A stretch of 12,547 nt of DNA from DASPXK01 sp035637315. Lineage in GTDB: Bacteria; Chloroflexota; UBA6077; JACCZL01. The notes under the pieces were generated by a model. The model did not search any database, was not told where the DNA came from, and saw only the letters and a program-made list of their open reading frames with translations. How positions within the stretch are numbered: position 1 is the first letter of the stretch; every line of letters starts with the position of its first letter. Below, in pieces: positions 6,240 through 12,547 of this stretch. Location of the stretch: NCBI GenBank assembly GCA_035637315.1, contig DASPXK010000016.1:1-12547 (forward strand). Reading direction: 5' to 3'. Position numbers and translations under genes: made by a program.

Positions 6240-7124
6240 GTGGGCGAGCCGCTGATCGTCGTCGAAGACGTGCGTTTCGAGTACCGCGGCCGCGGCGCAG
6301 AGCCCATCCGGGCCCTCGACGGGATCTCGCTGGCGATTGGAGCGGGCGAGCGGCTGGCGATCGTCGGCCAGAATGGGTCCGGCAAATCGACGCTGGCCAA
6401 GCATCTGAATGGCCTGCTGCTGCCCGGCAGCGGGCGGGTGCTCGTGGCCGGCATGGACACGCGCGATCCGGCCCGCCGGCGCGACGTTCGTCAGACCGTC
6501 GGGATGGTCTTTCAGAACCCCGACAATCAACTGGTCGCGACCGTCGTCGAGGAGGACGTGGCGTTCGGGCCCGAGAATCTTGGCCTGCCGTCGGACGAGA
6601 TCAGACGGCGGGTAGATGAGTCGCTCGACAGGGTCGAGCTGAGTCACCTACGGTTGCGCCCCCCTCACCTCCTCTCGGGTGGTCAGAAACAGCGCGTCGC
6701 CATCGCGGGCGTGCTGGCGATGCGACCTCGCGTCCTGGTCCTGGACGAGTCGACGGCTCTCTTGGACCCGCTTGGGCGGGCCGAGGTGCGGGCCGCGGTG
6801 CGACGCTTGCACTCGGAGGGCACGACCGTCGTCCAGATCACGCATTTCATGGAGGAGGCGGTCGAGGCCGAGCGGATCGTGGTGTTGAGTGGCGGCCAGA
6901 TCGTGCTAGAAGGAAGCCCGCGCGAGGTCTTCCGCGAGGCCGAGCTACTGCGCGAGCTGCGGCTGGACGTGCCCCAGGTAGCCGCCCTGGCCAAGCGCAT
7001 CTCCCGCCGCCGACCCGACTTCCCCAGCATCCTGCTCGACGTCGAGGAGGCCGCCGAGGCGATCGTCGAGCGCTCAGCAGTCAGTCGTCAGCGGCCAGCG
7101 GACGCTCCAAATGCTGACTGCTGA
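6240..7124 (+). CDS. ecfA1: ECF transporter ATP-binding protein EcfA1 (CbiO family)
   Basis: Encodes 294 residues from GTG 6240. This ABC ATPase half of the energy-coupling-factor module has Walker A GQNGSGKST (43-51), Q-loop Gln92 in VFQNPDNQ, signature LSGGQ (145-149), Walker B VLVLDE (165-170) and switch His202. The catalytic Glu170 is followed by Ser-Thr rather than the usual Pro-Thr. FQNPDNQ and AFGPENLG are hallmarks of ECF ATPases. It should pair with EcfA2 and drive EcfT. The frame extends to ATG 6120, but that part encodes an unrelated Arg-rich stretch and runs through a palindromic repeat, so GTG 6240, just before EPLIVVEDVRFEY, is preferred; its ribosome site is poor. The last 14 or so residues, from SAVSRQRPADAP onward, and the TGA stop are encoded by a hairpin repeat, not by family sequence. 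Confidence 0.92.
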   Translation: MGEPLIVVEDVRFEYRGRGAEPIRALDGISLAIGAGERLAIVGQNGSGKSTLAKHLNGLLLPGSGRVLVAGMDTRDPARRRDVRQTVGMVFQNPDNQLVATVVEEDVAFGPENLGLPSDEIRRRVDESLDRVELSHLRLRPPHLLSGGQKQRVAIAGVLAMRPRVLVLDESTALLDPLGRAEVRAAVRRLHSEGTTVVQITHFMEEAVEAERIVVLSGGQIVLEGSPREVFREAELLRELRLDVPQVAALAKRISRRRPDFPSILLDVEEAAEAIVERSAVSRQRPADAPNADC

Positions 7125-7141
7125 TGGCTGACTGCTGATGG
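7074..7141. repeat. Hairpin repeat bridging ecfA1 stop and ecfA2 start
   Basis: TCAGCAGTCAG (7074-7084) pairs perfectly with CTGACTGCTGA at 7114-7124 and again at 7128-7138, because the right arm is present as two tandem 14-base copies of CTGACTGCTGATGG (7114-7127, 7128-7141). The TGA at 7122-7124 in the first copy stops ecfA1, and the ATG at 7138-7140 in the second copy starts ecfA2. It resembles the hairpin at 5598-5645. Confidence 0.85.
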
Positions 7142-7995
7142 CTGGCATCATCGAGGTCCGCGATCTCTGGCACACGTACTTGCGCGGCACGCCGCTCGAG
7201 GCTCAGGCGCTTACGGGGGCTGACTTCGACCTCGCGCCGCGCGAGATCGCCGCCATCATCGGCCACACCGGGTCCGGCAAGTCGACTCTGGTCCAGCACT
7301 TAAATGGGCTGCTGCGCCCGCAGCGCGGGACAGTCCGTGTGGCCGGGCTGGACCTCGCCGACCCTGGCCTCGACATTCGGCAGGTCCGCCGCCTGGTGGG
7401 CCTGGTGTTCCAGTTCCCGGAGCAGCAGCTTTTCGAGCCGACAGTGGGCGACGATGTGGCGTTCGGGCCGCGCAAGCTGGGCTGCGACCGAGCCGAAGTG
7501 CGGCGGCGGGTGCGTGAGGCGATGGAAGCGGTCGGGCTCGGGTTCGAGGCGTTCAAGGACCGCTACACGTTTGGCCTGAGCGGCGGCGAGATGCGACGCG
7601 TGGCCATCGCCGGCGTGCTGGCTCTGGAGCCTCAAGTGTTGGTCCTGGACGAGCCGACCGCCAGCCTGGATCCCCAGGGTCGGCTGGAGCTGCTCGGGAC
7701 GGTCCTGCGCCTTCGCGACGAGCGGGGCATCGGCGTGGTGTTCGTGTCGCACAACATGGAGGAGGTTGCGGAGCTGGCCGAACGGGTCTGGGTCATCGCC
7801 GGCGGCCGCACGGCGCTCAGCGGGAGTGTCCAAGAGGTATTTTGGCGGGCCGAGCGGCTGCGCGAGCTGGGACTCGGCGTGCCGCAGGTGACCCGCTTGA
7901 TGGGGCTGCTGCGCGAGCGCGGACTGGCGGCCCCGACCGATGTGATCACGCTGGACCAGGCCGAAGCGGCGGTATGGACGATTTTGAATTCCTGA
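7138..7995 (+). CDS. ecfA2: ECF transporter ATP-binding protein EcfA2 (CbiO family)
   Basis: Encodes 285 residues. Walker A GHTGSGKST spans 42-50, Q-loop Gln92 sits in VFQFPEQQLF (the EcfA2 hallmark, contrasting with FQNPDNQ in EcfA1), signature LSGGE is at 147-151, Walker B VLVLDEP at 167-173 and the switch is His205 in VFVSHNM. It forms the second half of the ATPase pair that powers uptake through EcfT and an S component. The ATG at 7138 lies in a hairpin repeat, 13 bases after the ecfA1 stop, with no clear Shine-Dalgarno sequence, so translation probably depends on coupling to ecfA1. Its 3' end overlaps the ecfT start by 22 bases. Confidence 0.95.
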   Translation: MAGIIEVRDLWHTYLRGTPLEAQALTGADFDLAPREIAAIIGHTGSGKSTLVQHLNGLLRPQRGTVRVAGLDLADPGLDIRQVRRLVGLVFQFPEQQLFEPTVGDDVAFGPRKLGCDRAEVRRRVREAMEAVGLGFEAFKDRYTFGLSGGEMRRVAIAGVLALEPQVLVLDEPTASLDPQGRLELLGTVLRLRDERGIGVVFVSHNMEEVAELAERVWVIAGGRTALSGSVQEVFWRAERLRELGLGVPQVTRLMGLLRERGLAAPTDVITLDQAEAAVWTILNS

Positions 7996-8840
7996 GAGAC
8001 GTGACCCTCGGGCAGTACTTGCCCGGCAGTTCGGTGACCCATCGCATGGACCCGCGCGCCAAACTGTTGGCGCTGGGCCTGCTCATCTGGGCGATCACCT
8101 CGGTCACCAGCTACTTTGGCAACTTTGTGCTGGTGGCCACGGTCCTCGGACTGATCGTCTGCTCCGGGCTGCCGCTTGGCTACGTGGTGCGCGGCATTCG
8201 CCCGGTGCTGCCGGTCCTGGCGCTGTTCTTCGTGTTCCAGCTCCTGTTCGCCGGGAATTACGACCCGACCGGTAGCCCCATCATCTGGCGCTGGGAGGCG
8301 CCGCTCGGCCCGCTGCCGGTCAATTTCACGCTCACGGTCTCCAGCCTGCGCCTGTCGATCGTCTCGATAGCGCGGCTGTTCTGCTTGCTGATGGTCACGA
8401 GCGTGTTGACCTTCACGACTACGACGACCGGCCTGACGCACGGCGTCGAGCTGTTGCTGGCGCCCTTGCGGCCGCTCCGCGTACCTGGCCACGAGCTGGC
8501 GATGGTCCTGGCGATCGCGCTCCGATTCGTGCCGACCCTGGCCGAGGAGCTCGAGCGGATCATGAAGGCGCAGGCCTCGCGCGGGGCCGACTTCGGCCGA
8601 CGCGGCCGGCTGCGCTTCATCCAACAGACACGCCAGCTCGTCCCGATCGTCGTGCCGCTGTTCGTCGGGACATTTCGGCGCGCCGAAGACTTGATCATGG
8701 CGATGGAGGCCCGCTGCTACGTTGGCGGCCGCGGGCGGACCCGCCTGGCCCAGCTCGAATTCAAGCCGCGCGACTGGCTGGCCCTGTCCGTCGTGGCCGC
8801 CTATACCGCGTTCATGTTGTTGTTCAAGTTCCCGGTGTAG
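7974..8840 (+). CDS. ecfT: ECF transporter transmembrane protein EcfT (CbiQ family)
   Basis: Encodes 288 residues. The N-terminus MDDFEFLRDVTLGQYLPGSS is followed by VTHRMDPRAKLL, the usual opening of group II EcfT proteins, so ATG 7974 is preferred over the longer open frame, which is a shadow of ecfA2. Hydrophobic segments cover about 30-66, 73-94, 133-148, 173-190 (short) and 270-287. The two coupling-helix motifs that dock on the ATPases are AQASRGADF (ASRG, 201-204) and AMEARCYVGG (EARC, 245-248); Cys in the second is common in this group. It overlaps ecfA2 by 22 bases, indicating one operon and coupled translation. No S component lies in the window, which fits a shared module serving vitamin or metal S components encoded elsewhere. 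A diverged copy of its last 49 codons lies at 11580-11729. Confidence 0.95.
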   Translation: MDDFEFLRDVTLGQYLPGSSVTHRMDPRAKLLALGLLIWAITSVTSYFGNFVLVATVLGLIVCSGLPLGYVVRGIRPVLPVLALFFVFQLLFAGNYDPTGSPIIWRWEAPLGPLPVNFTLTVSSLRLSIVSIARLFCLLMVTSVLTFTTTTTGLTHGVELLLAPLRPLRVPGHELAMVLAIALRFVPTLAEELERIMKAQASRGADFGRRGRLRFIQQTRQLVPIVVPLFVGTFRRAEDLIMAMEARCYVGGRGRTRLAQLEFKPRDWLALSVVAAYTAFMLLFKFPV

Positions 8841-8960
8841 GGCAAGGCATGCCAAGTGGGCTACGATGGACGCTCCTGTTTCGTCTGGTAGAGCTGACCT
8901 ATACAAGGGATCGTGAGTTTTCCCATGACGAGGATTGGGTAATGATTAGCCGAGTCCACC

Positions 8961-9716
8961 ATGCGCTCTGCCTCCCGTTTCGTTCCACAGTCACCTAAAG
9001 TGATCCGGTGGATCGACCACCTGGTGGCGGTGGTGGAGGAGTTCGACGCGGCGCGAAGGGTCTGGCTGGAGGCCGGCTGCCCCGTGGTGTGGGACGGCCG
9101 CATCCGCGGGCACCGAAGCTGCTGCTTCTCGATCGGCCCGATCAACTTGGAGATGAACGCCCGCGAGGTGTTCGAGGGCTGGCCAGCGCTAGCCACCTGG
9201 TCGGACTGGACTAGCCGACGGTTCGGGCTGCACGCGGTGGCGTTCGATCCGGGCCGCCTCGACGCCGCGGTATCGCAGCTGCGGGCGGCCGGCCTGGCGA
9301 TGACCGAGCCGCGCGAGGGCGCCCTCACCCCGAGTGAGGATGCGCCGGCCGCCCGTCCGCCGCGCTGGCGCAACTCGCTCGCCGGGGGCCTGCCCGGCCT
9401 CTTGCCCGGACTGCCCAGCTTCCTCTGCGAGTTCGTCGCGCCGGGTCCCGGTCAGGGCCGCATCGCGCCGGAAAGCCCGATTCGATTCGTGGAGATCTGT
9501 GTAGGCGTACCCGAGCCCGCGGCCGCCGCGGCGAGCTACCAGCGCGTCCTGGGTGTTGGCCCGCAGACTGGTCCGGGCGGCATCCTGATCCCGCTGGGCG
9601 ACACGCCGCTCCGGCTGGTCGAGGGCGACGATTGGTTCGCCGTCCTGAAGCCGCGCCGACCCGGCCTCTCGCTGGACGACCTCGCTGCGGCCGTGCCGGG
9701 GCTCGGCTGGGTCTAG
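8961..9716 (+). CDS. VOC superfamily / glyoxalase-like domain protein
   Basis: Encodes 251 residues from ATG 8961, or 238 from the in-frame GTG at 9000, where family-like sequence (IRWIDHLVAVVEEFDAARRV) begins. Neither start has a good ribosome site. Two paired beta-alpha modules are seen: the first, about residues 14-115, has the DHLV histidine and the INLEMNARE strand; the second, about 170-250, has IRFVEICVGVPEPAAAAASY and LIPLGDTPLRLVEG. The layout fits the glyoxalase-like domain (Glyoxalase_3 type) group of metal-binding VOC proteins, whose substrates are mostly unknown. A central Pro/Ala/Arg-rich loop separates the halves. It is monocistronic and convergent with the alpha/beta hydrolase gene, 34 bases away. 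TATACA at 8900-8905 could be a -10, but no convincing -35 accompanies it. Confidence 0.82.
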   Translation: MRSASRFVPQSPKVIRWIDHLVAVVEEFDAARRVWLEAGCPVVWDGRIRGHRSCCFSIGPINLEMNAREVFEGWPALATWSDWTSRRFGLHAVAFDPGRLDAAVSQLRAAGLAMTEPREGALTPSEDAPAARPPRWRNSLAGGLPGLLPGLPSFLCEFVAPGPGQGRIAPESPIRFVEICVGVPEPAAAAASYQRVLGVGPQTGPGGILIPLGDTPLRLVEGDDWFAVLKPRRPGLSLDDLAAAVPGLGWV

Positions 9717-9750
9717 CCGGGCGCCGCGCGACGCAGGACTGGCAGACCGC

Positions 9751-10667
9751 TCACTCGTGCCGCTCTATGGAGCGCAACCAGTCGCGAACGGCCGCTGCCA
9801 CCTCGTCGGGCGCGTCCTCGTGCGGGAAATGGCCGGCACCGGCGATCACTACCGATCGAGCCTGCGGAAAGATCCGTTCCCACCGAGCTTGGAATCCCTC
9901 CTTCCGCGTGGGGTCGTGCTCGCCGTACACCAGCAGGACCGGCAGGTGATTGAGATCGGTCAGCAGCGCTCGCTCGACCCGACGCATCGCGTCGTCGATT
10001 CGTGGCGCGTCGCCGAACAGCCGCATCGCGTTGCGCCGCGACTGCGGCGTGGGGAACGAGTTCAGGTAGGCTGCCCGCTCGGCCGGCGTCGGCCTGCGGC
10101 GTCTCGCGCCGCACCGTGCCATGACGTGGGCAAGTAGTTGAAGTTGGCGTTCAGGGAGCCGAAGATCGGGCCGCTGACGAAGCGGAGCATCCGCGCCGGC
10201 CGCGGGAGGTCCCCGATCGGGAAGCAGAACGTGTCGGTGATCACCAGCGCCCGGATGAGGTCCGCCCGGCGGGCGGCCATGCTCAGCCCGATCGGTCCGC
10301 CCAGGTCATGCGCCAGCAGGGTCAGGTCGCGCACCTCCAGTGCCTCGACGAACAGCTCGACGACCTCCGACGTGGCGGCGATGGTGAAGGGGAAGTCGGG
10401 GGCTGCCTCAGAGAGACCCTGGCCGGGCGCGTCGAGGGCGATGCAGCGAAACTGCCCGCGCACCTCGCGAATGACGTTCCGAAACAGGAACGACCAGGTC
10501 GGGCCGGCGGTGAGCAGCAGTAGTGGCGAACCGGCGCCCTCGTCCACGTAGTGGACCAGGTTGCCTCCGATCTCGAGGTACCGATCGCGGAACTGATATA
10601 GCTCCCCGCTGAGCCAGGCCGGCCTCGGATGGCCGGACTCGATCGTCGCGTGGCGGGCGACGGCCAT
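9751..10667 (-). pseudogene. Alpha/beta hydrolase with a frameshift
   Basis: Two overlapping minus-strand frames together make one hydrolase of about 304 residues. The first, from ATG 10667, has YVDEGAGSPLLLL, TAGPTWSFLFRNVI, ALDAPGQGLSE and the nucleophile elbow LLAHDLGGPIG, with Asp121 as nucleophile as in epoxide hydrolases and haloalkane dehalogenases. It runs to NFNYLPT and then goes off frame. The second continues from about 10122 with MARCGARRRRPTPAERAAY and carries the acid in VYGEHDPTRKEGF and the catalytic His in GAGHFPHED. One base lost (or two gained) at about 10120-10130 explains the switch. Either the gene is broken or the read has an error. The oxyanion region reads TAGPTW where relatives usually have HGNPTW, so even restored it may be atypical. 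ATG 10667 has GAGG nine bases upstream. It lies 33 bases behind the TetR gene, probably in one operon. Confidence 0.82.
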
Positions 10668-10700
10668 GGTGCACGTCCTCGATGTTGCGGCCGTACACAA

Positions 10701-11354
10701 TCAGGACTGTGGACAGAACGTGGCCGGTGCTCCGACGCCGGGGGCCAGGAACGCCACTAGCCGTCGCAGCTCCACGTCGCTATCCTGCGACCTCTCCGCA
10801 CCCAGCGGCGAGGTCAGATGGGTGGGGTCGGCGAGCAGGAACGTCAGCACGCCGATGACGCACTTGAACCGCCAGAACAGCTCGCCGGGCGGCACGGTCG
10901 GCAGCGCCCGTTCGAGCGCCGCCAGATAGCGGATCCCCACCTCTCCGAACTGCTCGTGCACGATCGCCTGCACCAGCTCGGTCGGCTCGGTGGCGGATCG
11001 ACCCAGGAAGCGGGCGAGGATCCGTCCGCGCTCCCCGAGGTCGCGGATAAGGTCGAGGGCCGGCCGCAGGAACGCCGCCAGGATCTCCTCCACCGTCAGC
11101 GCCCGGTCGCCCGCCTCAGCTTCGAGGCGATCCAGCCCAGCCAGCCGTTCGCGATTCACCGGAGCGACGATCCGATCGAGGACAGCCCGGAGTAACGCTT
11201 CCTTCGAGCCGAAGTGATAGTGGATCGCCGCTAGGTTCACCCTCGCCTGGCGGGTGAGCGCACGTAGGGACGTCCCGGCGAAGCCGTGCTCGGCGAACGC
11301 GGGCTCCGCGGCGTCGAGGATGCGCTTCCGGGTCGGGTCAGTCGGCACCGCCAT
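10701..11354 (-). CDS. TetR family transcriptional repressor
   Basis: Encodes 217 residues from ATG 11354 (a TTG two codons earlier is also in frame). The N-terminal DNA-binding domain is typical: TRKRILDAAEPAFAEHGFAG, then the helix-turn-helix at about 27-48 (TSLRALTRQARVNLAAIHYHF) and GSKEALLRAVLDR. The rest is an all-helical ligand/dimer domain with LARFLGRSATEP and FWRFKCVIGVLTF, matching a common C-terminal domain of uncharacterised TetR regulators. A perfect palindrome overlapping its own promoter (11365-11410) indicates autoregulation, and the hydrolase 33 bases downstream is the likely co-transcribed target. Inducer unknown. Confidence 0.92.
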   Translation of the reverse strand: MAVPTDPTRKRILDAAEPAFAEHGFAGTSLRALTRQARVNLAAIHYHFGSKEALLRAVLDRIVAPVNRERLAGLDRLEAEAGDRALTVEEILAAFLRPALDLIRDLGERGRILARFLGRSATEPTELVQAIVHEQFGEVGIRYLAALERALPTVPPGELFWRFKCVIGVLTFLLADPTHLTSPLGAERSQDSDVELRRLVAFLAPGVGAPATFCPQS

Positions 11355-11364
11355 CCTCAACTAC

Positions 11365-11380
11365 TCAAACGATCGTTTGA
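11365..11380. promoter_or_regulatory. TetR operator palindrome
   Basis: TCAAACGATCGTTTGA is a perfect 16-bp palindrome covering the predicted transcription start of the TetR gene, 11 bases from its ATG. The half-site CGTTTGA recurs 13 bases away at 11387-11393 in the sequence TCATACGTTTGA, giving a second, imperfect site between -10 and -35. Position and form are typical of TetR autoregulatory operators. Confidence 0.75.
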
Positions 11381-11410
11381 ATCATACGTTTGACCAGTAC
11401 ATGATGTCAC
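11381..11410 (-). promoter_or_regulatory. Promoter of the TetR-hydrolase operon
   Basis: On the minus strand GTGACA (11410-11405) and TATGAT (11386-11381) are separated by 18 bases and match the -35/-10 consensus at five of six positions each. Transcription would start near 11374, inside the operator palindrome, with a leader of about 20 bases. Confidence 0.65.
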
Positions 11411-11471
11411 GTTTCCAGTTGCGGGTGGCTTCCGCAGGATCTAACCTGTCTCTAGCCATCAGAAACCGGCT

Positions 11472-11492
11472 CGGCCGGCGGAGGGCCGGCCG
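11472..11492. repeat. Short GC-rich hairpin in the tetR-upstream gap
   Basis: CGGCCGGC (11472-11479) and GCCGGCCG (11485-11492) are perfect 8-bp arms around GGAGG. It lies in the 475-base region without an intact gene between the TetR and phosphatase genes. No T-run follows, so I cannot say whether it terminates transcription. The bases from here to 11580 hold nothing else I recognise. Confidence 0.45.
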
Positions 11493-11579
11493 CGGTCAGT
11501 TTGGCAGCGGGACGTTGACCGGCACCGCCACCGTCGCCGTGCAGCCCGGCACCCCGCCCCGCCAGCGCCACGCCCTGGC

Positions 11580-11729
11580 CTGATCATGGCCATGGAGGCC
11601 CGCTGCCACGTCGGCGGCCGCGGGCAGACTCGCCTGGCGCAGCTCGAACTGAAGCCACTTGACTGGCTGGCCCTGTCCGCCGTGGCCGCCTATACGGCGT
11701 TGATGCTGGCGTTTAGCTTCCCCGTATAG
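11580..11729 (+). pseudogene. Fragment of a second, diverged ecfT (last 49 codons)
   Basis: This stretch aligns without gaps over 50 codons, stop included, with the 3' end of ecfT at 8691-8840. It reads LIMAMEARCHVGGRGQTRLA, QLELKPLDWLALSAVAAYTA and LMLAFSFPV before TAG. By hand count 127 of 150 bases match (about 85 percent), and 41 of 49 residues. Eleven of the 19 changed codons are synonymous, so the two genes diverged while this one was still a selected coding sequence. The rest of this ecfT, and any ecfA partner, is absent: homology starts abruptly near 11580 and upstream sequence is unrelated. It has no start codon or ribosome site of its own and cannot work as a transporter part. Confidence 0.88.
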
Positions 11730-11769
11730 GAGCCACCCTGCATCCTGGGAGCGTCCCGTGCCGCCAGAA

Positions 11770-11793
11770 GGGCGCAAGCCGTGCGCCCCTACG
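11770..11793. repeat. Dispersed palindromic repeat, copy 2
   Basis: GGGCGCA (11770-11776) and TGCGCCC (11782-11788) are perfect 7-bp arms with loop AGCCG, followed by CTACG. It shares the GGGC…GCCGTGC…CCTAC layout with the element at 6111-6134. It lies between the ecfT fragment and the 3' end of the phosphatase gene and could act as that gene's terminator. Confidence 0.55.
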
Positions 11794-11836
11794 CCCGGCG
11801 GGCGCTCTTGAGTTACCCTCGGTGCGGAAGGACCCC

Positions 11837-12328
11837 TTATTGGAGGCTTCCGCGGAGGCGCCGGGCGTAGGCTTCCACGGCGGCGGCCTGCTCGGCGGTT
11901 TGAATCGAGCCGGGCCGCGCGGCGCGGGTCCGAGCGACGGCCTCTTCGGCTGTCAGTCCGCAACGGACCAGGTAGCAGGCGAGGAGCGTGCCGGTGCGCC
12001 CCAGGCCAGCCCCGCAATGCACGGCTACGCATTGACCGGCGAAGACGGCGCGCTCGATGGCGGCCACACCCTCTTCCAATTGGTCCCCCGTTGGAGGAGT
12101 CAGGTCGGGCACGGGGAGATGCAGCTCGGCAAGGTTATGGCGCGCCAAACGGTCTGGCGCGTGTGCGCGCTCGTGCAGGTTGATCAGCAGGGACACTCCC
12201 TGACTCCCCAGCTCGGCCCATTCCGCCTCCGTCCGCGGATAGGCACAGCCGGCAAGCCGCCCCTCCTCGAGCCAGGTGAAGAAGACCGGCGCCTCGTCCG
12301 GCCAATTCTGATGCCGCCCCGCGCTCAT
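11837..12328 (-). CDS. Dual-specificity-type / tyrosine protein phosphatase
   Basis: Encodes 163 residues, the size of a minimal cysteine-based phosphatase domain. The P-loop signature HCGAGLGRTGT spans 104-114, with nucleophile Cys105 and phosphate-binding Arg111, and the likely general acid is Asp75 in PVPDLTPPT. Both fit the dual-specificity phosphatase fold (PTEN/cyclin-like branch); the N-terminal WLEEGRLAGCAYPRTEAEW is common in bacterial members. It has no signal peptide, so it is cytoplasmic; the substrate could be phosphoprotein, phosphoinositide or nucleotide. ATG 12328 is chosen for its GAGG six bases upstream and because homology begins there; the frame continues upstream through the intergenic region. 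Divergent from the P1-family peptidase gene. Confidence 0.9.
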   Translation of the reverse strand: MSAGRHQNWPDEAPVFFTWLEEGRLAGCAYPRTEAEWAELGSQGVSLLINLHERAHAPDRLARHNLAELHLPVPDLTPPTGDQLEEGVAAIERAVFAGQCVAVHCGAGLGRTGTLLACYLVRCGLTAEEAVARTRAARPGSIQTAEQAAAVEAYARRLRGSLQ

Positions 12329-12356
12329 AGCAGCCTCTGATCGATTGATTAGGCGT

Positions 12357-12386
12357 CGCGAAGGCCATGGTATTCTAGGCTTCGCG
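12357..12386. promoter_or_regulatory. Inverted repeat in the phosphatase/peptidase divergent promoter region
   Basis: CGCGAAG (12357-12363) and CTTCGCG (12380-12386) are perfect 7-bp arms flanking an AT-richer centre. The centre holds TATTCT (plus, 12371-12376) and TAGAAT (minus, 12377-12372), either of which could be a -10 element. No good -35 is visible for either strand. Possible shared operator; weak evidence. Confidence 0.25.
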
Positions 12387-12421
12387 GGGCGCGCGCTCGC
12401 GGTCAGGGTGTAGTTGAGGGC

Positions 12422-12547
12422 ATGGGCTCGATCTGCGACGTGCCCGGGATCATGGTCGGGCACGACACCGACGAGGTCGGCGTGACGGGTTGCACCGTCG
12501 TGCTGTGCGAGGGCGGCGCGGTCGGCGGAGTGGACGTCCGCGGCGCC
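12422..12547 (+). CDS. P1/S58 family peptidase (DmpA-like), 3' end outside the window
   Basis: Only the first 42 codons are present: MGSICDVPGIMVGHDTDEVG, then VTGCTVVLCEGGAVGGVDVRGA at the edge. The pattern DVPGI.VGH followed by TGCTVVL and GGVDVRG is the signature opening of DmpA-type aminopeptidases, self-processing Ntn-hydrolase-like enzymes that remove N-terminal residues from small peptides and amides. The catalytic Ser or Thr and the cleavage site lie beyond the window. ATG 12422 is preceded by TTGAGGG at close spacing. The gene is transcribed away from the phosphatase. Confidence 0.88.
   Translation, partial: MGSICDVPGIMVGHDTDEVGVTGCTVVLCEGGAVGGVDVRGA

Noticed and set aside
7842..7973. 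Longer N-terminus for ecfT
   Set aside because: The extension is the out-of-frame shadow of ecfA2. The family start matches ATG 7974, with a normal 22-base overlap.
7632..8906. Long minus-strand open frame antisense to ecfA2-ecfT
   Set aside because: Its product is low-complexity Gln/Arg/Asp-rich sequence, typical of the antisense of GC-rich genes; the plus-strand genes are unmistakable.
8942..8998. Small upstream open frame of 18 codons (MISRVHHALC…) before the VOC gene
   Set aside because: A weak AGG precedes it, but nothing else supports translation, and it overlaps the possible VOC start.
11254..11583. Plus-strand open frame overlapping the tetR promoter
   Set aside because: It runs antisense through the TetR N-terminus and the operator, shows no recognisable protein, and ends where the ecfT fragment begins in another frame.

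Overview
This 12.5 kb, GC-rich window is ordinary accessory and housekeeping bacterial chromosome. It carries compact genes on both strands, three clearly broken genes or gene fragments plus one frameshifted gene, and an unusual density of short hairpin repeats. The gene set (group II ECF transporter core, M50-CBS protease, GT39-like membrane glycosyltransferase, VIT and COG2187 remnants, DmpA-type peptidase) and the dispersed palindromes fit a Chloroflexota-like bacterium. That assignment is inference from gene style, not from a phylogenetic marker. I see no rRNA, tRNA, CRISPR array, transposase, integrase or phage gene.

Left part (1-2680): the 3' end of a histidine-rich membrane protein gene is followed by about 1 kb of gene debris. 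An N-terminally truncated vacuolar-iron-transporter (VIT/CCC1) remnant on the minus strand lies head-to-head with an N-terminally truncated COG2187 phosphotransferase remnant on the plus strand. One deletion across a divergent gene pair would explain both. Then comes an intact minus-strand site-2 protease with two CBS domains.

Middle (2680-6075): a 274-bp divergent control region with candidate promoters and a perfect inverted repeat separates the protease from a GAF-receiver protein. A 20-bp tandem array (six units) runs into a hairpin that contains the start region of a GT39-like glycosyltransferase. A second hairpin separates that gene from a convergent pyridoxamine-phosphate-oxidase-family gene.

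Core operon (6240-8840): ecfA1-ecfA2-ecfT, the energizing module of a group II ECF vitamin/metal transporter, with no substrate-binding S component nearby. A hairpin repeat sits on the ecfA1/ecfA2 boundary and supplies the stop codon of one gene and the start codon of the other.

Right part (8961-12547): a glyoxalase-like VOC protein; a frameshifted alpha/beta hydrolase behind a TetR regulator with a clear palindromic operator overlapping its own promoter; a 50-codon fragment of a second, diverged ecfT; a small dual-specificity-type phosphatase; and the first 42 codons of a P1/DmpA family peptidase that runs off the end.

The most distinctive signal is the relation between repeats and genes. 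At three places short palindromic repeats have been recruited as start codons, stop codons or probable terminators. I found no convincing new multi-gene system.
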